From Nematopogon swammerdamellus (lineage: Eukaryota > Arthropoda > Insecta > Lepidoptera > Adelidae), in the NCBI GenBank assembly GCA_946902875.1, contig OX336341.1, positions 1,674,001-1,738,000 on the forward strand: 64,000 nt of DNA, in the 5' to 3' direction. Below, in pieces: positions 1 to 9,926 of this stretch; the first letter of the stretch is position 1; every line of letters starts with the position of its first letter. Under the pieces are notes generated by a model. That model saw nothing but the letters and a program-made list of their open reading frames with translations, was not told the DNA's origin and searched no databases. A program made the translations under genes and the position numbers.

Positions 1-300
1 TCCCTGGATTGCTGGCTATACTGGACTAGAGGAGAACACAACCGAGGTTGCTATGCGGCCATCTTACATCCAGTACGGTGATACCAACCCAGTCGGCTAC
101 AATTTGAGCCTACCACCTAGTAAGGGGCAAGGGAAGGGACCTACAGTTTTACACCGGTTCCGAACGGTGAAGCAGCAGGTGTAGGTATGCACGTAAATTT
201 TTTCGTCAGAAAAAACTCATTGGTACACGCCGACCGGATTCGAACCTCGGACCTCCCGCATGAGAAGCCGATGCCCAAACCACTCGGCCAACCGCCGCTG
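1..300 (-). repeat. SINE, body type B with a tRNA-type head
   Basis: Read on the minus strand, a tRNA-like head at about 228-300 is followed by a linker and then by a body that runs off the left edge of the window. The head has an A-box-like TGGCCGAGTGG (280-290) and a B box GGTTCGAATCC (236-246), the internal promoter of RNA polymerase III. The body (1-120) is nearly identical to copies at 8595-8820 and 34284-34520. The linker word ACTGTAGGTCCCTT and the junction CTAGGTGGTAGG recur in the body A copies. It has no coding capacity; it is a retroposed element mobilised in trans by a LINE. Confidence 0.75.
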
Positions 301-949
301 AACGATGTACCATTGATGATTCGTACCATGTAGGTACGAATGGACCATATTGATACGACACGCACGACATACGAATGAACTTTTCCCATAAAACAAAGTT
401 TCGTCGGTTCGTCTTAAAAGGCGTTTAGAATGACGCTACTTGTCTGCTAATGCAAAGGCCAAGTGTGTTCCCGAATTATGACCATAAAACGCGTCGAGGT
501 CGCGGAACACATTCTGGGTCGCGCGACCGATCTCGACTTACGACTCCGGTCAGCACAAGCTTATCTATCTCCTTTATTTTTATCAACCAAACGATCGAAC
601 TCTCACAGAGTTCGATTATTTTATTCAATATTTTATTCATACCAATATTGGATTTCCGATTTTTATATATATTGTATACACAATTAATTAAAATACACAT
701 ATTCATCTTATATTTCGACTTAGATAAAAGTCGGCGTCAGAGAACAAAGAGTTTTAAATATGTTTAGTGACACCACATACCTCGATTTTACGTACATCCT
801 ACATCTATTAGTGACACACACGTGCTTATAGTGTACGTAACGTGAGTATAAGACTTTCTACAAAATTTTAGAAACTAACTGTAATGCATTGTCTCGGCTT
901 CATTTAAAAGATTGTGGCTTTGGCATTTGTGCAGTCGATACAAAACCTC
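301..949. other. Unassigned AT-rich DNA
   Basis: No recognisable gene or element. The reading frames here are short, overlap one another in different frames and carry no motif I know. Confidence 0.5.
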
Positions 950-952
950 TAA

Positions 953-1097
953 GGCCCACTTGCACCAACACGAGTTTAGAGTTAAGTAGCGAGTTATGGA
1001 TTTAAACGCGGTTTAAACGCGGTTCCCACATACAACGGGTGCTAGCTTAACGAGTTAAACTGGTTTATAGTTAAATTCGTGTTGGTGCAAGTGGGCC
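953..1097 (+). mobile_element. Harbinger-like MITE, copy 1
   Basis: A 145-bp element with terminal inverted repeats GGCCCACTTGCACCAACAC / GTGTTGGTGCAAGTGGGCC, flanked by TAA on the left and TTA on the right. Three-base TWA target duplications are typical of the PIF/Harbinger superfamily. There is no transposase. A 10-bp internal duplication (gcggtttaaac) distinguishes it from the neighbouring copy. Confidence 0.8.
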
Positions 1098-1100
1098 TTA

Positions 1101-1235
1101 GGCCCACTTGCACCAACACAAATTTAATATATAAACCAGTTTAACTCGTTAAGCTAGCACCCGTTGTATGTGGGAACCGCGTTTAAATCCATAACTCGCT
1201 ACTTAACTTTAAACTCGTGTTGGTGCAAGTGGGCC
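1101..1235 (-). mobile_element. Harbinger-like MITE, copy 2, inverted
   Basis: A 135-bp reverse-complement copy of the element at 953-1097, separated from it only by TTA and followed by TAA. The two together form a near-perfect palindrome of about 280 bp. It was probably inserted at the TTA next to the first copy. Confidence 0.8.
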
Positions 1236-1238
1236 TAA

Positions 1239-1788
1239 GAGTCAGACATTTCTGAATTTAGTTTATTTTTTTTTTCTTCTGGAATGGATTTGACTGGCGA
1301 ATTTCAACAATATGAAAGAAGTATCTATGTACTAAAATTGCAGAATTTGCAGATACACTTAATTTCACCTGTCACCTACCATTTTGCGAATTTGGTTCTG
1401 CTTGCTTCGCCACCCATTCTATTCCATACATTACCCGCCTTTGCGTTCGTAGTTCGCCAAAAAGGCGCAGTCGTTCTTGCCCTGCTTAGGTCGCGACTTC
1501 AGGCAACGACCCGCAGCTGTGTTCCCGACCCCACACATCAACAGACGGAACGGACAGACACAAATTGGCGCTAATTCGAGATCCGCGCTCCACCGCTCAA
1601 TTGAGGAATGTGTCACGCTGTAATTTGGACCTGCTGAACCATCTCGTAACACGAATGCACCAGTGGAGCCGTAACGATGAATGAAAGCTCTTATATCTGG
1701 AGGTGGTTTCAGAAGTTTATAAGTACCCACTGACCAAGAAAAAGCCTTTGTACCGGATCAACTTACCTACTTAGAGGGAGGCTGTGTA
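1239..1788. other. Unassigned
   Basis: No gene recognised. The two overlapping frames near 1284-1574 (+) and 1431-1730 (-) have no family motif and are probably chance frames. Confidence 0.45.
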
Positions 1789-1927
1789 ATTTTTTTTATG
1801 GTTGGCTACATAATCTAATACGCCATGCGGTCTGCGATTACACCCGTGATGTCAGCCTTGTTACTGTCCGAACTAGGTGCCATGCCACTGTTTCTCTTCG
1901 GTCGTACTGGATGTATACACTGAACTG
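1789..1927 (-). repeat. SINE body A relic
   Basis: A diverged copy of the 3' part of SINE body A. On the + strand a T-run and TATGGTTGGCTACAT lead into GTGATGTCAGCC and CACTGAACTG, in the same order as in the better copies at 7440-7714 and 20523-20765. Confidence 0.6.
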
Positions 1928-2519
1928 ATAGAATATGTTTTAAGTGCGTACTTACTTACAAGAATAATAAATAAATACCCGATTTTAGAACCTCAGTATC
2001 TGCACCTGAAGCACAGGATACTTAATAGGTACCCTGAAGCATCCTGAAGGCTTATGTACATATTCCAACCCCCTTTCACACTTTGAACATCATGATATTG
2101 TAAGGTACGTACGTACATACACTATAGAGTGCTAAAACTATAAACTGTCTGTTAAAAATTATAAGTATTCTGGTTCCAGTCTTTGTGTCTTAGTAATAAA
2201 ACTACCATTAATCATATTCAATACAGCTTCTTATAGCTACAGGCGGCAATCTAAATCAAATTGAATTTAAAAACAGAACACCGAATCGTTGTCGCGTTTA
2301 GCAGAGGCGCCCGGCGCGGCGGCCTGGACAATCGTTTATTGCGCAATAGTCCATATGGACGCGTCCATGGAAATGAGTAGATACCGAGAAACGCCGTTGG
2401 CACACAGGGCATACGTCTTGCCTTGTTACCAAAAAATGATCGGCACGCACTTCATTTGCAGTAGACAGAAGATGCGTGATGGAACAGGTGCCACAGAGAT
2501 AGACGTTTTTTTAAGGAAC
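1928..2519. other. Unassigned
   Basis: AT-rich with no recognisable element or gene. Confidence 0.45.
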
Positions 2520-2640
2520 CTGGCATGGTTGGTTACATCGCCTTCACACCAGCGATGTCAGTCAGCCCATTATTTTTTATGTAAACCAGCATAGGTGGCT
2601 GTGCCGAGAGACCAATGGTGCATTCGACAGAGCCAAAACA
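2520..2640 (-). repeat. Decayed SINE fragments
   Basis: The words TTGGTTACATCGCC and GATGTCAGTCAGCCCAT resemble the 3' end of SINE body A. The following TTTTTTATGTAAACC...GGTGGCTG resembles the 3' end of body B. Both are heavily diverged. Confidence 0.45.
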
Positions 2641-2649
2641 CCTCTCCTC

Positions 2650-2810
2650 GCGAAACCACGCTCAATTAGGTGCCATGCCAGCAGATTTTCGGACTGTTGC
2701 TAGGCTCTCTAGCCTGTTAATACGACGTTTGAAGACACCCAGGTTATATTAATTCGGGAATTCGGGATTCCAGATTCGGGAAACACACTCGCCGGAAAAC
2801 AGTTCCACGC
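2650..2810 (-). pseudogene. LINE reverse-transcriptase C-terminal relic
   Basis: The minus-strand reading contains pieces of the tail motif of CR1/jockey-type LINE polyproteins: an FPxS...F start, then GVFKRRIN and a conserved ATVRKSAGMAP end. The same tail is read at 18391-18522 on the plus strand. A short insertion with a repeated ATTCGGG interrupts it. It is a 5'-truncated dead copy. Confidence 0.65.
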
Positions 2811-2984
2811 CCTAGCGGTGCGACAAAGAAACGATTTAGAGAACCATTATGTTCCTCCTGAACTGCGATGTTGGTAAACACCGAAGGGAAACCCTTTCGG
2901 TCGTGCCGGCCAACATCCTGCCTCAGTCCAAATTGTATACCTACATTTCACCATTCTGCCAACATTTGGTATTTGCTCGATTTG

Positions 2985-3104
2985 TAGCATAAAGAAGACA
3001 CGTATAGCGTTGGTACTGACGTATTTCCCACCAAGTGCAGTCTCGGATTTTTCAAGAAGAGGGTAAATAGGCACCTGTTGGGTCCTGCAGGTCTATTCTT
3101 GTAA
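2985..3104 (+). pseudogene. CR1-like LINE C-terminal tail
   Basis: The plus-strand frame reads VFPTKCSLGFFKKRVNRHLL and ends at a stop at about 3102-3104. This is the diagnostic LINE polyprotein tail (FPxxYxLxxFKxRVNRxL) and is related to the copies at 9641-9926 and 30878-31245. The upstream part is frameshifted. A large hairpin begins right at the stop. Confidence 0.7.
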
Positions 3105-3220
3105 ATTCTGACAGCGGAATCAGCGCTGTTGTGGCGCTGAGAGCCACTTACCAAAGTGACTCTCAGCGCCACAACAGCGCTGATTCCGCTGTCAGAATTT
3201 AAAGGAATAGACCTGCTGGA
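3083..3220. repeat. Long inverted repeat (hairpin)
   Basis: Arms 3103-3149 and 3154-3200 are 47 bp each with one mismatch and a loop of only 4 bases. Weaker pairing extends outward to about 3083 and 3220. The left arm starts inside a LINE tail. Confidence 0.9.
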
Positions 3221-3861
3221 AGGGACGGTGCCCACATGTCGCGCCTCGTATAGATTAAAAGATACGATACCATGGCGTCTCAATAAATTAGGCGAGGACC
3301 TTTTGTCCTATGGCGCCTCTGGCCTTTCAGCGTGATTTCGCGAGGAGTGGTTTTATTGGCTATGTCCGGTCTTCCAATTGACTCTCTGAGCACAGCCACC
3401 CATACGGGCTGTTTAAAAAAACCAGTGAGGCATACACAGACGCTGTAATTTTGTCTTTGTGCACTATTCGATTTTCTTTGATAATTGCAATGCCGCTTCT
3501 AGTATTTAGCTACGTAATTCAGCCATTGGTCGAATCGAGTCAAGTGGACATGCGCAGAAGGTTGCCTCGAGCCTTGAGCCCACACGTCGAGTAGGCACGC
3601 CTCATTTGAATGTGGAACTGTCAAGGAGAATGTGTGGATTGCTGACCTTTTTGTTGAGGAGTTGTAGGCGGTATGTGTGGATATTCATATTTTCTCACGT
3701 TTTGTTTTCGCTTGCGATCGTCCCACACTCGGCGAGATCCATTCTTCTGCCTATTCACTTTGCAATCTTCTGTAATGGCGTCACTCGCAAATGATTTTAG
3801 TGTAGCTAGGTACTTACATAAGTAATTTAAATTGAAATTGATGACTATGATGACATGTATT
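3221..3861. other. Unassigned
   Basis: No gene recognised. The frames around 3606-3794 (+) and 3621-3860 (-) lack family motifs. Confidence 0.4.
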
Positions 3862-4076
3862 ATGTATTTGGGGGGAAATATATGGGCAGGGAGAGCGTTC
3901 CAGAGTTTACCGGTTCTGTAGAGGAAAGATCTGCAGAATCGATTGGTACGCATCCGCGGTAAGTCCAGCGTGTAGGGATGCAATCCCTGCCCAGTGCGCG
4001 TGGTGCGAAGGTGGAAAGGGGACGGCGGGATCGCATTAAACAGCTCCTCCGAGCACTCCCCATGGAATAAGCACCA
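3862..4076 (-). pseudogene. CR1-like LINE C-terminal fragment
   Basis: The minus-strand reading shows HGECSEELFN, HPYTLDLPRMRTNRFCRSF, RTGKLWNALPAHIFPPKY, the conserved end of reverse transcriptase polyproteins of CR1/jockey-like LINEs. It is interrupted after FPPKY by unrelated AT-rich sequence, so the last 30 or so residues are missing. A more complete sister copy lies at 30878-31245. Confidence 0.8.
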
Positions 4077-5219
4077 AGTACCATCATTGTGAATTGATTG
4101 AATAGTTCTCGGCTTTGAGCGAAGATAAACGAACTCCCCGAAATCATCACACTAAAAAAGTGAAAGAATATCTTAAATGCAGGAGAGTTGAATGAATGGG
4201 GTCGAAAAATTTTCGGGAAAACGTTTTCAAAGACACCGAAAAAGTGTTAAACAGTATATGAATTGCAAGATAAGAATGAAAATAAAACTACAAGCACAGA
4301 TTACTTAATAGTTACTTCGTAACAGATAAATCACTCCATAGAAAATGTTCCTACCTTCGGGCTTTAATAGCCTACTGTTTTACGTCGCCAATCGCTGCGT
4401 GCGAAAATGTACCTTAACGATCGAGTGTAAAGTGGTTATTGCTTTGCAGCTGCGCGCAATTGCGTGGGCGAGCGTCTATGCATACTTCGCGCGGCTGACG
4501 AATTTTCACTGAAATAGACCGCCGACGGCCCGTCGGGCGGTAGGTAGTTAGCGCGCACAAGTACATAGAGTGCGTGAGGCCAGGCTGTTCAGTTGCAATT
4601 CGCACTCGAAACGAGCAAATAAAGAACAAGAAGTTCGAAAGAACAGAAGCGGCCTGCGAGCTCGTCGAGTAAGCGGAAATTTCTTACTTACCAGATGTCG
4701 ATGCTTACTTATCGAAAATGTTCCTTACACAATAAAATCAATAAAAATAGTGACAATGTGTTCCAGAGTCAGCTGAAAATATTTATCTTAGACAATCCAT
4801 TTTATAAGTTAAGTGAATGTTTTTCTTACTCTAAATAAAAATTCTGCTGACTTTGACAATTAAAATTGTTTATATGTATAAACTCAAATTTTATTGATAA
4901 CTTGACTGAACCCTATGTTCTTTGTTTTGTATTTTATTATCTTTTTAATGGGTATATCTTGACCTAATATTTTTAATTTTTTGCTTAGATACAGTATGTT
5001 ATTTAACATAATGAAAACTTAGTATGTAAGTTATATTTTAAAAAAGCTCTGTAAGGTTTCTTACCCGGTTCTTCCTTATAGATTGCACTGCTGAACGGGG
5101 CATGACAAAAAAAATTATGACGAACCATACTGAATATGCATATGTCTCAATGAAATATTGTTAATGTTGTATGTTCTTTATGGCGAAATAAAAATCCGAA
5201 TCGCAATCTAAATCGACCA
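4077..5219. other. Unassigned
   Basis: A GC-richer patch near 4440-4680 lies in otherwise AT-rich sequence. No gene or repeat family recognised. Confidence 0.45.
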
Positions 5220-5345
5220 ATAATCAGCCCGTATCAGTCCACTGCTCGGCATAGGCCTCTCCGAAGGCACGCCACCACACGCGAGATCTTCCGCTCTTCT
5301 CATACATCCACTCCCGGCATCGGGAAGTGGCATACAACGCACCGA
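5220..5345 (-). pseudogene. RTE-like LINE 3' end fragment
   Basis: The plus-strand words CACTGCTCGGCATAGGCCTC and GCACGCCACC...CTTCCGCTCTTCTCAT are the antisense of the RTE polyprotein tail (GEAYVQQW...). They match 30522-30620 closely. It is a 5'-truncated relic. Confidence 0.65.
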
Positions 5346-5594
5346 ATTGAGGCGCGCTATTGGTGAGCATTCAGCACCCTCTCCAATCGTTGTCTCTCCT
5401 TTATACGTATCAAATTGCCATTTAACCGTCTTACTCTATCGACGTTCACAGACCGGAAACGTAACGTGATGTATGAGGCGCTCGGGCACTTACGCTGTTT
5501 TAAATATTGGCAATATATAGAACAACTCCAATCGCACCTTTCTACCGGTAAAATGTATGACGAGGGCCCGTCCAGAAAGTAGAATGTCGTTGCT
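5346..5594. other. Unassigned
   Basis: Short interval between repeats with no recognised content. Confidence 0.4.
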
Positions 5595-5764
5595 CCCGGC
5601 TACCTTTTTTAACACCCGACGCAAACGGAGGGGTGTTATAAGTTTAACGTATGTGTGTGTGTGAGGGTGTGTGTATGTGTGTATGGGTGTGTCAGGGTGT
5701 GGCATCGTAGCTCCCAAACGGATGGACCGATTTGGATCCGATTTTTTTTATTAAAAAGCTGGTT
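5595..5764 (+). repeat. Dispersed repeat with internal TG microsatellite
   Basis: The order is CGCAAACGGAGGGGTGTTATA, a (TG)n-rich tract at about 5650-5700, GGCATCGTAGCTCCCAAACG, then an A/T-rich end. The same order is seen inverted at 13855-14100. No ORF. The parent element class is unknown to me. Confidence 0.65.
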
Positions 5765-5967
5765 TATAAGGTAGTCTGTCCTACTACGGCTACGTTTGCT
5801 TGTACGTGGCCCCCATTCGAGCACCATTCTAAGCCCGCAGTTGTCGGGTCTGCGACAAATGTGCCCAGCCCACTGCCACTTCAGCGTACCTATTAAGTAA
5901 TCTGTGCTTCAGCTTGCAAATTTTCTGAGCAATGCCGACTACCTTGTTTCTTTGTCGTATTCGTCAT
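5765..5967 (-). pseudogene. RTE-like reverse-transcriptase C-terminal region
   Basis: In shifting minus-strand frames one reads RIRQRNKVVGIAQKICKLK, then AVGWAHL, then SNGGHVQANVA. This is the C-terminal part of RTE-type polyproteins (usual form: RTKVxDIAxKVAKLKWQWAGH). It is continuous with the adjoining 137-bp array, whose first unit carries the residues that normally come just before, so the array grew inside this copy. Confidence 0.75.
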
Positions 5968-7337
5968 CATTACGCATTTTATTGCTCGAAGAAACGGCGA
6001 GCATTGCTCTTTCCATAGCTAGCCGAGCAACTTTAAATTTGTGGACCAGACACATTGTCAGGGTCCACGTTTCAGCTCCGTACCTCCGTCATCAATTCAC
6101 TACTCATTACGCATTTTATTGCTCGAAGAAACGGCGAGCATTGCTCTTTCCATAGCTAGCCGAGCAACTTTAAATTTGTGGACCAGACACATTGTCAGGG
6201 TCCACGTTTCAGCTCCGTACCTCCGTCATCAATTCACTACTCATTACGCATTTTATTGCTCGAAGAAACGGCGAGCATTGCTCTTTCCATAGCTAGCCGA
6301 GCAACTTTAAATTTGTGGACCAGACACATTGTCAGGGTCCACGTTTCAGCTCCGTACCTCCGTCATCAATTCACTACTCATTACGCATTTTATTGCTCGA
6401 AGAAACGGCGAGCATTGCTCTTTCCATAGCTAGCCGAGCAACTTTAAATTTGTGGACCAGACACATTGTCAGGGTCCACGTTTCAGCTCCGTACCTCCGT
6501 CATCAATTCACTACTCATTACGCATTTTATTGCTCGAAGAAACGGCGAGCATTGCTCTTTCCATAGCTAGCTGAGCAACTTTAAATTTGTGGACCAGACA
6601 CATTGTCAGGGTCCACGTTTCAGCTCCGTACCTCCGTCATCAATTCACTACTCATTACGCATTTTATTGATCGAAGAAACGGCGAGCATTGCTCTTTCCA
6701 TAGCTAGCTGAGCAACTTTAAATTTGTGGACCAGACACATTGTCAGGGTCCACGTTTCAGCTCCGTACCTCCGTCATCAATTCACTACTCATTACGCATT
6801 TTATTGATCGAAGAAACGGCGAGCATTGCTCTTTCCATAGCTAGCTGAGCAACTTTAAATTTGTGGACCAGACACATTGTCAGGGTCCACGTTTCAGCTC
6901 CGTACCTCCGTCATCAATTCACTACTCATTACGCATTTTATTGATCGAAGAAACGGCGAGCATTGCTCTTTCCATAGCTAGCTGAGCAACTTTAAATTTG
7001 TGGACCAGACACATTGTCAGGGTCCACGTTTCAGCTCCGTACCTCCGTCATCAATTCACTACTCATTACGCATTTTATTGCTCGAAGAAACGGCGAGCAT
7101 TGCTCTTTCAATAGCTAGCCGAGCAACTTTAAATTTGTGGACCAGACACATTGTCAGGGTCCACGTTTCAGCTCCGTACCTCCGTCATCAATTCACTACT
7201 CATTACGCATTTTATTGCTCGAAGAAACGGCGAGCATTGCTCTTTCCATAGCTAGCCGAGCAACTTTAAATTTGTGGACCAGACACATTGTCAGGGTCCA
7301 CGTTTCAGCTCCGTACCTCCGTCATCAATTCACTACT
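5968..7337 (-). repeat. Ten-unit 137-bp tandem array derived from RTE coding sequence
   Basis: Exactly ten head-to-tail units of 137 bp start at 5968, 6105, 6242, 6379, 6516, 6653, 6790, 6927, 7064 and 7201. On the minus strand each unit reads YGAETWTLT...AMERAMLAVSS...KMRNE, the RTE reverse-transcriptase C-terminal segment. Units are almost identical. Variants are blocked: AGCTGAGC in units 5-8, TTGATCG in units 6-8, TTTCAATAG only in unit 9. Since 137 is not a multiple of 3, the array cannot be read through as one protein. Confidence 0.95.
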
Positions 7338-7419
7338 CATCACATCAGTACTTATGTCCTTGTAAATTATAGTAAACATTAATTTAAACAATAATGTAAA
7401 CTGTGTGCACGAATACGAA
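7338..7419. other. Unassigned spacer
   Basis: AT-rich; the similarity to RTE stops at the array edge. Confidence 0.5.
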
Positions 7420-7714
7420 ATGTCTTTTTTTTTAATTTTTTTTTTATTGAAACTGACACGGTTGGCTACATCACCTACAACATCCGTGATGTCAGCCCAT
7501 AACACCGGGTGAACTTGGTGCCACGTCAGTGCTTCCCTTCGGTCGTGCCGGCTACACTGAACTGGACGGAAAACACAAACTATTTACATAGCCGTTTCGA
7601 CCGACCTTTCATTCACTGCGGTGGTACCAACCCGGGCGGGTTAAACCCTACCACCTAGTAATATAAGAAGGGAGTCATATCCCCTATAGTCGCCTTTTAC
7701 GACATACACGGGGT
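7420..7714 (-). repeat. SINE, body A with GTGTGGGG-type head (truncated)
   Basis: Poly-T on the plus strand is followed by the whole body A (GACACGGTTGGCTACATCAC ... CTACCACCTAGTA) and by the start of the head (GTCGCCTTTTACGACAT, ACGGGG). The head is cut off there. Orientation is minus. Confidence 0.75.
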
Positions 7715-7865
7715 CTGCGTTCGGTTTCGCTCGCGTGCAAGTCGGTCTCCAAAAATATTAGAAGTACATGTAGGTACGAGCGCGTTAATCAGGGCGTGAA
7801 CAAAGGTCGAGCCACTGCGTAGTTCGGCTGGACGATCACCGTACTGGACGAAATGTATGCCATAT
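7715..7865. other. Unassigned
   Basis: Contains GGTTTCGCTCGCGTG, which resembles a word repeated three times at 49765-49882; otherwise unassigned. Confidence 0.35.
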
Positions 7866-7902
7866 GATGTAGCCAACCGTGTCAGATTCCATAAAAAAAA
7901 AA
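7866..7902 (+). repeat. SINE body A 3' end, opposite orientation
   Basis: GATGTAGCCAACCGTGTCAG followed by ATTCCAT and a 10-A tail. It abuts a minus-strand copy of the same family, giving a tail-to-middle junction. Confidence 0.65.
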
Positions 7903-7908
7903 TTATTA

Positions 7909-8168
7909 CGGCTACACTGAACTGGACGGAAAACACGAACTATTTACATAGCCGTTTCGAACGACGACGTTTCGTTCAGTGCGGTGGTACCAACCCGGCC
8001 GGGATAAACCCTACCACCTAGTAAGGTAAGAAGGAAAGGGACCTACAGTTTTACGTGGAATCCGAACCACGGCCAAACTGCGACGGTCGAGCGGTCACCC
8101 ATACAGGTACTGACCGCGCTCAGGGTTGCTTAATAAGAGCCGACCGACCGCACCACTGAGCTACATGG
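7909..8168 (-). repeat. SINE, body A with tRNA/5S/tRNA head
   Basis: Body A (7909-8030) is joined to a composite head (8050-8168). Read on the minus strand, the head has GTAGCTCAGTGG (tRNA A-box-like), then TTAAGCAACCCTGAGCGCGG and GGATGACCGC-like words matching the internal control region of 5S rRNA (about 8091-8134). It ends with a T-arm-like CGTGGTTCGGATTCCACG. The combination suggests a chimeric RNA polymerase III promoter. Related heads lie at 28999-29135 and about 16640-16720. Confidence 0.7.
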
Positions 8169-8594
8169 GCTAACAACTTTGAAGCCGTTCTTTGAAGCTG
8201 TGTTAGTGTTGCCACGGGCAATACCTATAACAGATATATAGGTACCTATGTAGGTATTTCGGGAGGCGTAGAGAGTGCGAATCGTCTGCGAACTCGGCTG
8301 GAATGCGACGAAAATATCCGCACATTCATAAACTTGGATGATGGACTTGAAAATTGTACCAGACGTTACGAATTCCGTAATATACCACACTGCAGTAGCT
8401 GATATAGGCATCAATGTTTATTTATTGAATTTCCAGATATAAAAGAGCAATAACCTTTGCTTTGGAACTTTCAACCAACGACGACGACGACGGTTAAAAA
8501 TAGATTTTTTTCAAATATTTTAAACAACACATATCTTGTGGTATCCTGTCTGAACCTACATGTCTCGATCAATAAAATTCGGGCACAAACCATG
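8169..8594. other. Unassigned
   Basis: No gene recognised. The frame at 8130-8414 (-) begins inside the SINE head and has no motif. Confidence 0.4.
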
Positions 8595-8820
8595 TTTTTT
8601 TATGTAATCCGGTATGGGTGGCTGAGTCGGAGGGGCTAAAGCGCATGCTCCGACCAGCCAATACCACCTCCGAGAAGGTAGGTGCCATACCGGAGACTTC
8701 CCTGTATTGCTGGCTATACTGGACTAGAGGAGAACACAACCGAGGCTGCGATGCGGCCATCTTACATCCAGTACGGTGGCATCAACCCAGTCGGCTACAA
8801 TTTGACCCTACCACCTAGTA
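8595..8820 (-). repeat. SINE body B
   Basis: On the plus strand it runs from TTTTTTATGTAATCCGGTAT to CTACCACCTAGTAA. It is a near-identical sister of 1-120 and of the plus-oriented copy at 34284-34520. The head is missing. Confidence 0.75.
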
Positions 8821-9640
8821 ATGTGCATTGCAATATAGGTAATGTAGTTATATTATTAAATAATAAACATACCTATTATACATTGTGACAAAACACGAGA
8901 TAGAGTATGGAAATAATTTACTTGGAAAATCTATAAACTACCTATATAATTTTAAAAATTTGAATTATAGCATCAAACAAACCATACGATTGTATATCTG
9001 TAGTATGTTTGTTACAAGTGGTACACATACGGTGTTTATTTATCAGTGACAGATGGTCAAAACATATTAGCTATAATATTCTTTATTTATTCATCATTCG
9101 TATCTTCAATTTGTCCAATTTTGTTTTTACAATCCGGTTCGATTACACCCGAAAAGAAGAGCCGGCAAGACTCTTCGAAGGATTTTTTTAACGTCTTTGG
9201 TTACAATAGGTAGGTACGTTCTGTGACTAACTACATAATATTCACCGCTAACAGTGTTAAACTACAGTTTGAGAGCTAGAATAACTATAGTTTGAGGTTG
9301 ATAATATTGATCACATAAAATCGAAAGTAAAAGTAAAAATAAAATCAGGTGAGATATCATATCAAATCATGTCAATAATTAGTAATTTTCATACCACATT
9401 GTAGTTCAATGTAAAAAACTAAAATTAAAAATAAATTTCATACTGCATCAATTTAAATATTTTTAAATATATTAAACAATAAAATATGGTCAACAATAAA
9501 TCTAGTCTGCTTTCATAAGAGACAGAATAGCGAAAAAGAATCAGGCGCTTGGCTTCACACAATCCTCTACCAATATCCCCTCACTAGTTGTTGGACAACA
9601 AAAATAATACTCTTAGAATCTCCATAAGGTTGATACTTGG
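8821..9640. other. Unassigned AT-rich DNA
   Basis: Near 9060-9190 is a fragment (ATTCATCATTCG, CAATCCGGTTCGATTACACC) related to words at 28215-28330, probably a LINE 3' UTR relic. Nothing else recognised. Confidence 0.45.
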
Positions 9641-9926
9641 TTTTTTTTTATACTAAGCGCGACATGTGGCGCCGAGTCACCCATAAGGTGTCTAGCGACG
9701 CCCATGGACATTCGGACGCATGCGGGGGCTGCGAATGCCATGCCGGCCTGACAGGTGCCCATTCACGCCTCTCTTGAAGGACCCAAGACTATACTTGGGG
9801 GGAAATATGTGGGCAGGTAGAGCGTTCCAGAGTTTACCGGTTCTGTGGAGGAAGGATCTGCAGAACCGATTGGTACGCATCCGCGGTAAGTCCAGCGTAT
9901 AGGGATGCAATCCCTGCCCAGTGCGT
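9641..9926 (-). pseudogene. CR1-like LINE 3' end with poly(A)
   Basis: On the minus strand the tail RTGKLWNALPAHIFPPKY, SLGSFKRGVNGHLSGRHGI is followed by a short 3' UTR ending CGCGCTTAGTATA and a poly(A) tract (plus-strand T run at 9641-9649). It is a strongly 5'-truncated insertion, about 95% identical by eye to 30878-31130. Confidence 0.85.

Noticed and set aside
228..300. tRNA gene on the minus strand
   Set aside because: Boxes A and B are good, but the acceptor stem does not close and the sequence runs directly into a SINE linker and body; it is a SINE head.
5968..7337. CRISPR-like array or repeated secreted peptide gene
   Set aside because: Units are contiguous without unique spacers, and 137 bp is not a multiple of three. 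The repeated 83-codon plus-strand frames are shadows of an RTE coding segment on the other strand.
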